DNA of 64,000 bases from an uncultured Litoreibacter sp. (GTDB taxonomy: Bacteria > Pseudomonadota > Alphaproteobacteria > Rhodobacterales > Rhodobacteraceae), in the NCBI RefSeq assembly GCF_947501785.1, contig NZ_CANMXB010000001.1, forward strand, positions 2,189,048 through 2,253,047. Reading direction: 5' to 3'. How positions within the stretch are numbered: position 1 is the first letter of the stretch; each line of letters begins with the position of its first letter. Of the stretch, positions 56,456 through 64,000 are shown piece after piece. A program made the translations under genes and the position numbers. The notes below the pieces were generated by a model. It did not search any database. It was not told the DNA's origin and saw only the letters and a list, made by a program, of their open reading frames with translations.

Positions 56456-57342
56456 AGGGCGTGATCCAATGCGCGGTAGGCCCACATCAATGCTCTGAGC
56501 GCGCCAGCGTCGGTGTGGTGGCACAGATAACGCCACCCCGTCGCCCGGCAAAGGTCTTGCAGATGCGCTTTGCGGTCAGCGAGGCGTTTGAGATAGGCGT
56601 CTCTCAAGTTCCCGGCCTTGAGGGTTTCGAAACGGGTTTTGCCGGACATGGTTTCGAACACGGTGCGGCCGTCATAAGGGAAGGCTTCCTCGTCTGGGTC
56701 GAGGATCTGAATTAACGCCCCCTTAACCCCTCGATCCGTGGCGCGGGTCAGCGCATCTGAGACCGGCTGAGGGTCACCAAAGAAATCTGACAGGAACACG
56801 GCGCGTGAACCGGCGGGTAAGACCCGGGCATTGGGCGTGCCATAGTCACTTTCACCGGGCAGGGCCATAAGATGGCCTGCGATGCGGCTTAGCTGCCCTT
56901 CACCACGTCGCGGCGGGGTGCCGCGATTGGCCAACCCGAAACGCTCTCCGCCACGGTTCAACAGGACGCAAAGCGCCAGGGCCAAAACGCGGGCGCGATG
57001 CCCTTTCGTGGGGCGGTCGTCACCACCGGCAAACGTCATCGAGAGCGCATCATCAACCCAGAACATCACCGATTGCGCCGCCTGCCATTCCTTTTGGCGC
57101 ACGAACTGCTCGTCCCCGCGCGCGGATCGGCGCCAGTCAATCAATCGGTGCGGGTCGCCCGCAACGGCAGGGCGATACTGCCAAAACTCGTCGCCCATGC
57201 CGGCACGACGACGCCCGTGGTCGCCAAGCAGAACCGTTGCCGCCAGATGCTCGGCCTCGGCCAGCAAAGCAGGAAAGGCGTTTGCATGCGCTTCAGCCCG
57301 GTGGCGCAGGCCAGCAGGGTTTATGGCGGGGTCTTGGTTCAA
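56452..57342 (-). CDS. DUF58 domain protein
   Basis: The 296-aa protein is of the DUF58 family, whose core includes GMGDEFWQYRPAVAGDPHRL and IDWRRSARGDEQFVRQKEWQ, then a vWA-like segment (SVMFWVDDALSMTF). DUF58 proteins accompany MoxR ATPases. Its start is a TTG at 57342 that overlaps the moxR TGA (TTGA), which fits the operon; a later ATG would lose conserved residues. Confidence 0.88.
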   Translation of the reverse strand: MNQDPAINPAGLRHRAEAHANAFPALLAEAEHLAATVLLGDHGRRRAGMGDEFWQYRPAVAGDPHRLIDWRRSARGDEQFVRQKEWQAAQSVMFWVDDALSMTFAGGDDRPTKGHRARVLALALCVLLNRGGERFGLANRGTPPRRGEGQLSRIAGHLMALPGESDYGTPNARVLPAGSRAVFLSDFFGDPQPVSDALTRATDRGVKGALIQILDPDEEAFPYDGRTVFETMSGKTRFETLKAGNLRDAYLKRLADRKAHLQDLCRATGWRYLCHHTDAGALRALMWAYRALDHAL

Positions 57343-58346
57343 GCAGCACGCTGTCGCGTAGAAACATGGTCCAGCGTCTCGGCAATGACCTCGTTCAGCT
57401 CCCGCCCTTCGGCGCGGGCCGCAAAGCTGAGCGCCATCCGATGCGTCAACACGGGTTCGGCAAGCGCGGCGACATCATCCAGAGAGGGCACAAGCCGCCC
57501 ATCCAGCAACGCCTTGGCGCGCACGGTCAGCATCAGCGCCTGCGCGGCGCGCGGGCCTGGCCCCCATGAAACAGTGCTTCGTATCAGATCAGACGCATCA
57601 TCTTCCTCAGGCCGGCAGGATCGCACGAGATCAAGAATATGCTCCACCACCGCATCACCCACCGGCATCCGCCGGACCAAAGCTTGCGCGGCGATCAGCT
57701 CTTCGGGCGAAAACACAGTCTGCGCCTCGGCCTCGATGCTGCCGGTGGTCGCCATCAGAATGTCGCGCTCGGTGTCGCGGTCTGGGTAGCGGACGTTGAT
57801 TTGCAGCAGGAAACGGTCAAGCTGGGCCTCGGGCAACGGATAGGTGCCTTCTTGTTCAAGCGGGTTTTGGGTGGCAAGCACATGGAAGGGCGCGGGCAAC
57901 GGGCGATCCTTGCCCGCGATAGACACGGACCGTTCTTGCATCGCTTGCAGCAGCGCCGATTGGGTCCGCGGCGAGGCGCGGTTGATCTCGTCAGCCATCA
58001 ACAACTGCGCGAAAATAGGACCTTCAATGTAGCGGAAGGCGCGGGTGCCGTCTTTGGCGGTGTCCAGCACCTCGGAACCCAGGATATCAGCGGGCATCAG
58101 GTCGGGGGTGAATTGCACGCGGTTGGTCGACAGGCCCATCACGGTGGACAGTGTATCGACCAAAAGCGTCTTGCCCAGCCCCGGCAGGCCCATCAACAAC
58201 GCGTGGCCGCCCGACAGCAGCGCAGTCAGCGCCAGATCAACCACCTGTTCCTGGCCAATGATCTTGGCGCCAATACTTTCGCGGGCCGCCGAGAGCTTGC
58301 CGCCCAAGGCTTCAATTTCTTTTACCATTTCTTCCGCGTCGGCCAT
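57339..58346 (-). CDS. MoxR family AAA+ ATPase
   Basis: The 335-aa AAA+ chaperone-like ATPase has Walker A GLPGLGKTLLVDT, Walker B LLMADEINRA, and sensor/arginine-finger segments around ALLQAMQERSV and ATQNPLEQEGTYPLPEAQLD. MoxR proteins help assemble or activate metal- or membrane-bound complexes together with DUF58/vWA partners. I start at the ATG at 58346 behind GAGGAA. It is the first gene of the four-gene operon and is divergent from the DUF1285 gene. Confidence 0.93.
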   Translation of the reverse strand: MADAEEMVKEIEALGGKLSAARESIGAKIIGQEQVVDLALTALLSGGHALLMGLPGLGKTLLVDTLSTVMGLSTNRVQFTPDLMPADILGSEVLDTAKDGTRAFRYIEGPIFAQLLMADEINRASPRTQSALLQAMQERSVSIAGKDRPLPAPFHVLATQNPLEQEGTYPLPEAQLDRFLLQINVRYPDRDTERDILMATTGSIEAEAQTVFSPEELIAAQALVRRMPVGDAVVEHILDLVRSCRPEEDDASDLIRSTVSWGPGPRAAQALMLTVRAKALLDGRLVPSLDDVAALAEPVLTHRMALSFAARAEGRELNEVIAETLDHVSTRQRAA

Positions 58347-58407
58347 GACAGTTCCTCGTGATCCGCTATATACACCTATGACTATAGAGCTATGGCGGGA
58401 TGAAGAA

Positions 58408-59004
58408 ATGGCAAAAGGCAACGGCGCACAAAAGCTTGACTTGCCGTCAGCGGAAAGCATCGCGGCTAGCGCGTCTGAAGTGGCGAAAGGTGGCCTGCCG
58501 CCAGTTGAAAAGTGGAATCCGCCCTTTTGCGGCGATCTAGACATGCGCATCGCGCGGGACGGGACGTGGTTTTACCTAGGCACGCCGATCGGTCGAGCTG
58601 GTCTGGTGAAGCTATTTTCATCGATCATTCGCAAGGATGGTGACGACTATTTTCTCGTGACCCCTGTCGAGAAGGTCGGAATCACCGTTGAAGATGCGCC
58701 GTTTGTGGCGATTGACTTTGACGCGGTTGGGGACGGTAGCGCGCAGAAACTGCGGTTTGAGACGCATGTCGGAGACCGGTTCATTGCGGGGCCTGAGAAC
58801 CCGATACGGGTTGAATATTCGCAAGACGGCGAGCCGTCACCGTATGTTCTGGTCCGCCGCAACCTTGAGGCGCTGATTGACCGCAAGAGCTTCTACCGGC
58901 TGGTGGATATCGGCGCCCATGCCGAGCATGAGGGCGAAGATTGGTTTGGCGTGTGGTCCGGTGGGGCCTTTTTCCCGATTATTCGCGGGTCGGATTTGCC
59001 ATAA
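58408..59004 (+). CDS. DUF1285 family protein
   Basis: The 198-aa soluble protein matches DUF1285: PPVEKWNPPFCGDLDMRIAR, YLGTPIGRAGLVKLFSSIIR, then LVTPVEKVGITVEDAPFVA, and the end RRNLEALIDRKSFYRLVDIG. The family is of unknown function. The start is uncertain between ATGs at 58378 and 58408; neither has a strong ribosome binding site, and 58408 is given. It is divergent from moxR and may share its promoter region. Confidence 0.87.
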   Translation: MAKGNGAQKLDLPSAESIAASASEVAKGGLPPVEKWNPPFCGDLDMRIARDGTWFYLGTPIGRAGLVKLFSSIIRKDGDDYFLVTPVEKVGITVEDAPFVAIDFDAVGDGSAQKLRFETHVGDRFIAGPENPIRVEYSQDGEPSPYVLVRRNLEALIDRKSFYRLVDIGAHAEHEGEDWFGVWSGGAFFPIIRGSDLP

Positions 59005-59023
59005 ATTTGCTAACCAGCAACAC

Positions 59024-59045
59024 TGCTGACAGTATGCTGTCAGCA
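59024..59045 (+). promoter_or_regulatory. Palindromic operator of the VOC/WYL-regulator unit
   Basis: TGCTGACAG (59024-59032) and CTGTCAGCA (59037-59045) are perfect 9-bp inverted arms with a 4-nt TATG spacer, 50 nt before the VOC gene. It is a good candidate for autoregulation by the WYL-type regulator encoded in the same unit. Confidence 0.7.
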
Positions 59046-59094
59046 TGGGTATGTCAGGAATGCGTCATCAACACTTAAGCAAATGGAGATGACT

Positions 59095-59472
59095 ATGAGT
59101 ACCGTTCCACAACACGCCGTCGTTTGGGCCGAAATCCCGGTGAAAAACCTCGCAAACGCCGTTAAATTCTATTCCGCCGTCTTGCAGCAGGAGATGGCCA
59201 TTGAAAAGCAGGGACCAAACCCGGTCGCCTTCTTTGTGGCCAAGGACTTTGCGACAAGCATCTCCGGCCATCTGTATGAGGGTACGCCTGGCGTCAAGGG
59301 TGGCGGGGCAACCGTTCATTTGGCGGTTTCGGGCACCGTGGAAGACGCGCGGGACCGGGTGTTTGAGGCGGGTGGCACCTCGACCGGCGACATCGTGGCC
59401 ATGCCGTTTGGGCGGTTTGCTTATTGCATCGACCCTGACGGCAACTCCATCGGCCTGTTTGAGGCTGCATAG
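59095..59472 (+). CDS. VOC (glyoxalase-fold) family protein
   Basis: The 125-aa single-domain protein has the beta-alpha-beta-beta-beta VOC fold twice: AVVWAEIPVKNLANAVKFYS, the metal-site-like segments, and FAYCIDPDGNSIGLFEA at the end. Short members bind or detoxify small molecules; the ligand is unknown. The ATG at 59095 follows GGAG. The stop TAG is directly followed by the ATG of the WYL regulator. Confidence 0.88.
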   Translation: MSTVPQHAVVWAEIPVKNLANAVKFYSAVLQQEMAIEKQGPNPVAFFVAKDFATSISGHLYEGTPGVKGGGATVHLAVSGTVEDARDRVFEAGGTSTGDIVAMPFGRFAYCIDPDGNSIGLFEAA

Positions 59473-60198
59473 ATGCGCCGCGCCGACCGCCTCTTTCAGA
59501 TTGTGCAACATCTTAGGGGTGGTCGGCTGACCACGGCTGCGGATTTGGCGGAGCGGCTGGAAGTGTCGCCCCGCACCATTTACCGCGACGTCGCCGATTT
59601 GATGGCCAACGGCGTGCCGATCGATGGGGAGGCCGGACTGGGTTACATGATGCGCGACGGGTACGACCTGCCGCCTCTTATGTTTACCCGCGCTGAGGTC
59701 ACTGCCCTTGTCGCGGGCGCGCGGTTGATCCGGGCTTGGGGCGGGGCCGCCATGGCCCTGGGCGCGGAAAACGCGTTGGACAAAATCGAAACGATCCTCC
59801 CTGCAGACGCGTTACAAAAAGCGCGGTCGGTGCACGTATACGCAATTGCGCCTGACGGCATGAACGACGTCCTGCGCCGACGCCTCGATGCCATGGAAGA
59901 ACACATTGCCGCCAGCGAGCGGTTGGAACTGAGCTATCGAGACAAAACCGGTGCCCCGACCGAACGGATTGTTCGACCCTTAGGCGTTTGGTTCTGGGGG
60001 CAGGTTTGGACCCTTGTCGCGTGGTGCGAGCTGCGAAACGATTTTCGCATGTTCCGCGTGGACCGTGTCGAAGAAATGTCCGTTCAGGGAAGATTTGACG
60101 CAGAATCAGGCAAAACGCTGAGCGACTTCCTGACCTGCGAAGTGGACAAGATGCCCAATTTTGAGCGGGGGGGCGCCCCTCACGAAACCGTGAGGTAG
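59473..60198 (+). CDS. YafY/WYL-type transcriptional regulator
   Basis: The 241-aa regulator has an N-terminal winged helix (DRLFQIVQHLRGGRLTTAAD, RLEVSPRTIYRDVADLM) and a WYL domain (LELSYRDKTGAP, then VRPLGVWFWGQVWTLVAWCE, RMFRVDRVEEM) for ligand or nucleic acid sensing. It is in one transcript with the VOC gene (ATG adjacent to its stop). The palindrome at 59024-59045 is its probable target. Confidence 0.92.
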   Translation: MRRADRLFQIVQHLRGGRLTTAADLAERLEVSPRTIYRDVADLMANGVPIDGEAGLGYMMRDGYDLPPLMFTRAEVTALVAGARLIRAWGGAAMALGAENALDKIETILPADALQKARSVHVYAIAPDGMNDVLRRRLDAMEEHIAASERLELSYRDKTGAPTERIVRPLGVWFWGQVWTLVAWCELRNDFRMFRVDRVEEMSVQGRFDAESGKTLSDFLTCEVDKMPNFERGGAPHETVR

Positions 60199-60334
60199 TC
60201 TCATTAATTGACATTTCGGGCATGGACGCCGCGTCACTCTGCGCTCATGCACAATAGGCGTTCGCGAGTGGGCTGTTTGTTATCCGTTGCGGATCGTAGG
60301 TGTAGGGTCTCACTTACGGAAAGACGCCAAAGTC

Positions 60335-60601
60335 ATGCCACGTACACTTCTCGCACTGATCCTGTTCAGCGCCATCACCTCTGCCGTGATGTCCGCGATC
60401 GTGTGCGGTGTGATGACCTACAAAATGGCCGGGTTATCCGCCGCCTTCATGCACACCTGGGCCGGTGGATGGGTCACGGCTTGGCCAGTGGCTTTCACAG
60501 TGATCCTTATCGCGGGGCCAATCATCCGCAAATACGTGTACCGCGCGTGCAAATGCCCGCAGGCGACGATCACGCAATCCTCGCCGATGGTGGACAACTG
60601 A
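60335..60601 (+). CDS. DUF2798 membrane protein
   Basis: The 88-aa protein has two membrane helices (LLALILFSAITSAVMSAIVC and HTWAGGWVTAWPVAFTVILIAGP), the DUF2798 pattern. The ATG at 60335 gives MPRTLLALILF. The family function is unknown. It is convergent with the frameshifted MmcQ/YjbR gene. Confidence 0.82.
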   Translation: MPRTLLALILFSAITSAVMSAIVCGVMTYKMAGLSAAFMHTWAGGWVTAWPVAFTVILIAGPIIRKYVYRACKCPQATITQSSPMVDN

Positions 60602-60608
60602 GCCCGAT

Positions 60609-60955
60609 TTATCGGGCGTCCCACTCTTTCAGAAATTTCTTTGGCGCCATGTCGCGCCATGACTGCGTCAATCGCGCACTGGCCCAGTCCGGGTCAATCC
60701 GACCCGCCGCGACGAGGATCAAGCCATGTTTGGCGTAATGCGGATGGAGGACAAAGGTCTCGGGGTCCGCTGACATCAGCATTTCGCGTTCCTCAATGGA
60801 GCCTTTGAAAATTCCGGCCTCAATGTAGGGCGACCACCAGCACCACAGCTTGCCATGCGCCTTGAGGGTTGGATGCCCCAGCTGACCGCATCGGTGACCT
60901 CAGGCAGATCAAGGCTATGGGCAAAGTCGCGCAGCTCTGCCCAGGTGCGGATCAT
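60609..60955 (-). pseudogene. MmcQ/YjbR family gene with a one-base frameshift
   Basis: Frame 1 reads MIRTWAELRDFAHSLDLPEV and continues TDAVSW; after a GGGG run (60876-60879 on plus as CCCC) the homologous protein continues in another frame as GHPTLKAHGKLWCWWSPYIE then GSIEEREMLMSADPETFVLH and APKKFLKEWDAR with TAA at 60609. One missing G in this homopolymer (five to four) restores a 116-aa PF04237-type protein, SWGHPTLK. The start codon overlaps the polA stop (TGATG). Possible sequencing error or real inactivation; read alone, frame 1 ends after about 59 residues. Confidence 0.82.
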
Positions 60956-63738
60956 CAGTGCGCCTCCGCCCAGTTTGCGCCCTGCCCAGCGTCCACCACC
61001 AGCTGCACGTCGAACCTTACAGCGGGGTCGGAGGCGTTTTCCATCACGTCGCGCACCACGTCGATGGTCTTGTCGACGCTGTCTTCCGGCACCTCAAAGA
61101 TCAGCTCGTCATGCACCTGCAACAGCATCCGCGCGGGCAGGTCCTTGATCGCGTCGGGCATTCGGATCATCGCGCGGCGGATGACATCGGCGGCAGTGCC
61201 TTGGATCGGAGCGTTGATCGCCGCACGTTTGGAAAAGCCCGCATGCGGGCCCTTGGCATTGATTTCAGGCGTGTTGATTTTCCGGCCAAAGAGGGTCTGC
61301 ACATACTCATGCTCTTTGGCGAATTTCACCGTCTCGTCCATATAGGCGCGGATGCCCGGGAACCGTTCGAAATAGCGGTCAATGAAGCCCTGCGCTTCGC
61401 TCCGCGGGATGCGCAGGTTACGTGCAAGGCCGAAGCCGGAAATACCGTAAATCACCCCGAAGTTGATCGCCTTGGCCTGCCGTCGCACGTCGGGGGTCAT
61501 CTCGTCCAACGGCACATCGAACATCTCGGACGCGGTCATGGCGTGGATGTCATGGCCGTCTTTGAAAGCCTGCTTCAGCGCGGGGATGTCGGCGATATGG
61601 GCGAGGATGCGCAGCTCGATCTGCGAGTAATCGAGGGAGACCAGCACGTTGCCTTCTTCGGCAACAAACGCCTCCCGAATGCGGCGACCTTCTTCCGAGC
61701 GGACAGGGATGTTCTGCAGGTTAGGGTCGGTGGATGCCAAGCGGCCCGTGTTCGCCCCCGCAATGGAATAGGAGGTATGCACCCGGCCCGTGTCGGCATT
61801 GATGTGGTTTTGCAGCGCGTCCGTGTAGGTCGATTTCAGCTTGCTAAGTTGGCGCCAGTCCAACACGCGGCCCGGCAATTCATGTTCGGTCGCGAGGTCT
61901 TCGAGGATATCCACGCCCGTGGAATAGGCCCCGGTCTTGCCCTTCTTGCCGCCCGGCAGCTCCAGCTTGTCGAACAGGATTTCCCCTAGTTGCTTGGGGG
62001 AGCCGACATTGAAGTCCTGGCCTGCGAGTTCGTGAATTTCGGCCTCCAGCCCCGCCATCTTCTGGGCAAATGCGTTGGACATGCGGCTAAGCGTGTCGCG
62101 GTCGACCTTGATGCCGTTCATCTCCATCTTGGCGAGAACCGGGATCAACGGGCGCTCCATCGTTTCATAGACGGTGGTGACCTGTTTGGTGTGCAAAAGC
62201 GGCTTGAAGGTCTTCCACAGGCGCAGCGTGATGTCGGCGTCTTCGGCCGCGTAAGGCGTGGCGTCGTCGATGGGCACCATATCGAAGGTGATCGCGGATT
62301 TGCCGGTGCCCAGCAGCTGCTTGATCGGGATGGGCGTGTGGCCGAGGTAGCGCTCTGACAGCGCGTCCATGCCGTGGTTATGCAGGCCTGCGTGCAGCGC
62401 GTAGCTGAGCAGCATCGTGTCGTCGATCGGGGCAATCTGCACACCGTAGCGCGCGAAAATCTTCGCGTCATACTTCATGTTCTGGCCGATCTTGATGATG
62501 CTGTCGTCTTCCAGCATCGGCTTGAGCAAATCGAGCGCCTCTTGCAGCGGCATTTGGCCCTCGGCCAGTTCCGCCGACCCGAACAGATCATCGCCGCCGG
62601 ACCTGTGGGCGAGCGGGATGTAGCAGGCCTCCCCCTCCTCCACGCAAAGGCAGATACCCACCAGGTCCACCACCATTTCATTCAGGCCCGTGGTTTCAGT
62701 GTCGACGGCGACGTAGCCGCGTGCATAGACCGCGTCGATCCATTTCTGCAGCGTCTGCGCGTCGCGCACCGTGGTGTAGACGGCATCTTTCAGGTCCAGC
62801 ATCTCGGGGGCATCGGCTGCCGGGGCTGGTGCGTCCTCAATAACGGGAGCCTCGACCTCCAGCTTGTCCGCGATGCGCTTGGTAAGCGTGCGGAATTCCA
62901 TTTCCGCGAGGAAAGCGAGCAGCTTTTCGGGGTCGGGGTCCCGGACCTCCAAATCGTCCAGGGAGAACGTGATGGGCGTATTGGTGTCGAGCGTCACCAG
63001 TTTCTTGGACAGCTCGATCTGTTCGCGGTGGTTGATCAGCGTCTCGCGGCGTTTGGGCTGTTTGATTTCTTCGGCGCGGTCGAGCAGCTCTTCGAGGCTG
63101 CCATATTCGTTGATCAACAATGCCGCGGTTTTGATGCCGATGCCCGGCGCACCCGGCACATTGTCCACGCTGTCGCCTGCCAAGGCCTGCACGTCGATCA
63201 CACGGTCGGGGCCGACACCAAACTTGGCCTCAACGCCTTCGCTGTCGATCTGGTTGTTCTTCATGGCGTCGAACATTTCGACCCCGCCGCCAACCAGTTG
63301 CATCAGGTCTTTGTCAGAACTGATAATCGTGCAGCGCCCACCAGCCTCCCGGGCTTGCACGGAAAGGGTCGCAATGATGTCGTCAGCCTCATACCCCTCC
63401 ATCTCCTCGCAGGCGATGTTGAAGGCGTGGGTGGCCTCGCGGGTCAGCGGGATTTGCGGGCGCAGGTCTTCCGGCATGGCATCGCGGTTGGCCTTGTACT
63501 GGTCGTACATGTCGTTGCGGAACGTGTGGCTGCCCTTGTCGAAAATCACCGCAATATGGGTGACATCGCTGCCCAGATTGCCCTCCACGTAGCGCTGCAA
63601 CATGTTGCAAAAGCCTGAAACCGCCCCGATGGGCAGGCCATCGGATTTGCGCGTAAGCGGCGGCAGCGCGTGGTAGGCACGGAAGATGAAGGCGGAGCCG
63701 TCGATGAGGTGAAGGTGATGGCCCTTCCCGAAGGCCAT
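60955..63738 (-). CDS. polA: DNA polymerase I
   Basis: The 927-aa enzyme has three parts: a 5'-3' exonuclease (residues 1-300; AFIFRAYHALPPL, GYEADDIIATL), a 3'-5' exonuclease (VAVDTETTGLNEMVVDLVG, with the catalytic Asp-x-Glu intact) and an A-family polymerase (QIELRILAHIADIPALKQAF, KAINFGVIYGISGFGLARNL, VHDELIFEVPE). It fills gaps and removes RNA primers and can proofread. It starts at the ATG at 63738, directly after the zinc-finger gene stop. Confidence 0.98.
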   Translation of the reverse strand: MAFGKGHHLHLIDGSAFIFRAYHALPPLTRKSDGLPIGAVSGFCNMLQRYVEGNLGSDVTHIAVIFDKGSHTFRNDMYDQYKANRDAMPEDLRPQIPLTREATHAFNIACEEMEGYEADDIIATLSVQAREAGGRCTIISSDKDLMQLVGGGVEMFDAMKNNQIDSEGVEAKFGVGPDRVIDVQALAGDSVDNVPGAPGIGIKTAALLINEYGSLEELLDRAEEIKQPKRRETLINHREQIELSKKLVTLDTNTPITFSLDDLEVRDPDPEKLLAFLAEMEFRTLTKRIADKLEVEAPVIEDAPAPAADAPEMLDLKDAVYTTVRDAQTLQKWIDAVYARGYVAVDTETTGLNEMVVDLVGICLCVEEGEACYIPLAHRSGGDDLFGSAELAEGQMPLQEALDLLKPMLEDDSIIKIGQNMKYDAKIFARYGVQIAPIDDTMLLSYALHAGLHNHGMDALSERYLGHTPIPIKQLLGTGKSAITFDMVPIDDATPYAAEDADITLRLWKTFKPLLHTKQVTTVYETMERPLIPVLAKMEMNGIKVDRDTLSRMSNAFAQKMAGLEAEIHELAGQDFNVGSPKQLGEILFDKLELPGGKKGKTGAYSTGVDILEDLATEHELPGRVLDWRQLSKLKSTYTDALQNHINADTGRVHTSYSIAGANTGRLASTDPNLQNIPVRSEEGRRIREAFVAEEGNVLVSLDYSQIELRILAHIADIPALKQAFKDGHDIHAMTASEMFDVPLDEMTPDVRRQAKAINFGVIYGISGFGLARNLRIPRSEAQGFIDRYFERFPGIRAYMDETVKFAKEHEYVQTLFGRKINTPEINAKGPHAGFSKRAAINAPIQGTAADVIRRAMIRMPDAIKDLPARMLLQVHDELIFEVPEDSVDKTIDVVRDVMENASDPAVRFDVQLVVDAGQGANWAEAH

Positions 63739-63918
63739 TTAGACCTTCCCTTCAAAATCGCGGTGAACGATCTTCTTGTCGCAATATGGACATTCCACAA
63801 AGCCCACGGTTTGTGGGATTTGCAGCCAAACGCGGGGGTGGCCCAACGCGCCTTCACCGCCGTCGCAGGCGATGCGATAGGCATCTACAATTTCGGTTTC
63901 TGGTGCTTGCGTGGCCAT
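63739..63918 (-). CDS. Zinc-finger protein, CHCC type
   Basis: The 59-aa protein (MATQAPETEIVDAYRIACDG ...) has a short zinc-binding motif with YRIAC, GHPRVWLQI and VECPYCDKKIVHRD, i.e. the C, H, C, C ligands of the zf-CHCC family (related to NDUFS6). The stop codon TAA directly abuts the polA start, so the two are co-transcribed. Too short for most gene finders, but the motif is clear. Function in bacteria is not established. Confidence 0.85.
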   Translation of the reverse strand: MATQAPETEIVDAYRIACDGGEGALGHPRVWLQIPQTVGFVECPYCDKKIVHRDFEGKV

Positions 63919-63947
63919 GTCGGTGATCCCCTAATCTGTTGGCGCAC

Positions 63948-64000
63948 ATGATACCTGAGCCACGCCTGCCCACAAGAGGGCTCAGGCCCGCAAATATCTC
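63948..64000 (+). CDS. Possible 5' end of a gene running off the window
   Basis: An ATG at 63948 opens a frame that reads MIPEPRLPTRGLRPANI and stays open to the end. There is no strong ribosome binding site and too little sequence to identify the product. It is divergent from the zinc-finger gene, which is consistent with a real start. Confidence 0.3.
   Translation, partial: MIPEPRLPTRGLRPANI

Noticed and set aside
62374-63618. 414-aa plus-strand frame antisense to polA
   Set aside because: Shadow of a complete polA with all three domains intact.

Overview
The window looks like a chromosome segment of a marine Rhodobacteraceae (Roseobacter-type) alphaproteobacterium. The sequence-level reasons are a small SAM/SAH-type riboswitch in front of metK (a class known from Rhodobacterales), the aroA / cmk / rpsA / ihfB / lapA / trpF / trpB order, a Hint_2-type protein, a glcDEF glycolate oxidase operon and a high-GC codon style. 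Most of the window is housekeeping DNA with short operons, many 4-nt start/stop overlaps and clear hairpin terminators.

Region 1 (1-3.8 kb) is the most accessory part. It holds an orphan type VI secretion effector module read on the minus strand: a DUF4123 adaptor, a 605-aa effector with central hydrophobic helices and a nuclease-like C-terminus, and a small probable immunity protein. It abuts the C-terminal remnant of a tyrosine integrase and the 3' end of tRNA-Ser(GCU), the classic layout of an island end.

Region 2 (4.1-17.7 kb): ychF, a Pmp3-type peptide, trpA, an FMN L-lactate dehydrogenase, an MFS carrier, rplY, an orphan Hint protein, an FkbM methyltransferase, pth with two coupled genes, a site-2 protease, trpB, trpF and lapA. 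Region 3 (17.7-33.3 kb): ihfB, a fatty acid desaturase and rpsA, then about 9 kb of accessory genes (a secreted unknown, Rieske oxygenase, membrane protein, LprI-like protein, a broken RTX gene, DUF3179 protein, katG) that separate rpsA from cmk; cmk is followed upstream by a GFA-type enzyme, a membrane protein and aroA.

Region 4 (33.4-45.4 kb) is an envelope, RNA-modification and ribosome-maturation cluster: trmB, metK with its riboswitch, lnt, corC, ybeY, two tandem paralogous mini membrane proteins, phoH, a small lipoprotein and an OmpA protein sharing a novel domain, miaB, a glycosyltransferase-like gene, rsgA, and hsp20 with a sigma32-type promoter. Region 5 (45.5-64 kb): a trypsin-like protease, glcFED with a palindromic operator, a DUF599 membrane protein, a four-gene MoxR/DUF58/BatA-DUF4159 operon, DUF1285, a VOC + WYL-regulator pair with a palindromic operator, DUF2798, a frameshifted MmcQ/YjbR gene, polA and a small zinc-finger protein.

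Three genes are broken: the integrase (fragment), the RTX protein (in-frame TGA) and MmcQ/YjbR (one-base shift in a G run). An intergenic repeat family with hairpins occurs at least four times. The strongest candidates for something undescribed are the effector/immunity pair, the tandem mini membrane proteins and the shared WVDPxGCxHW domain.
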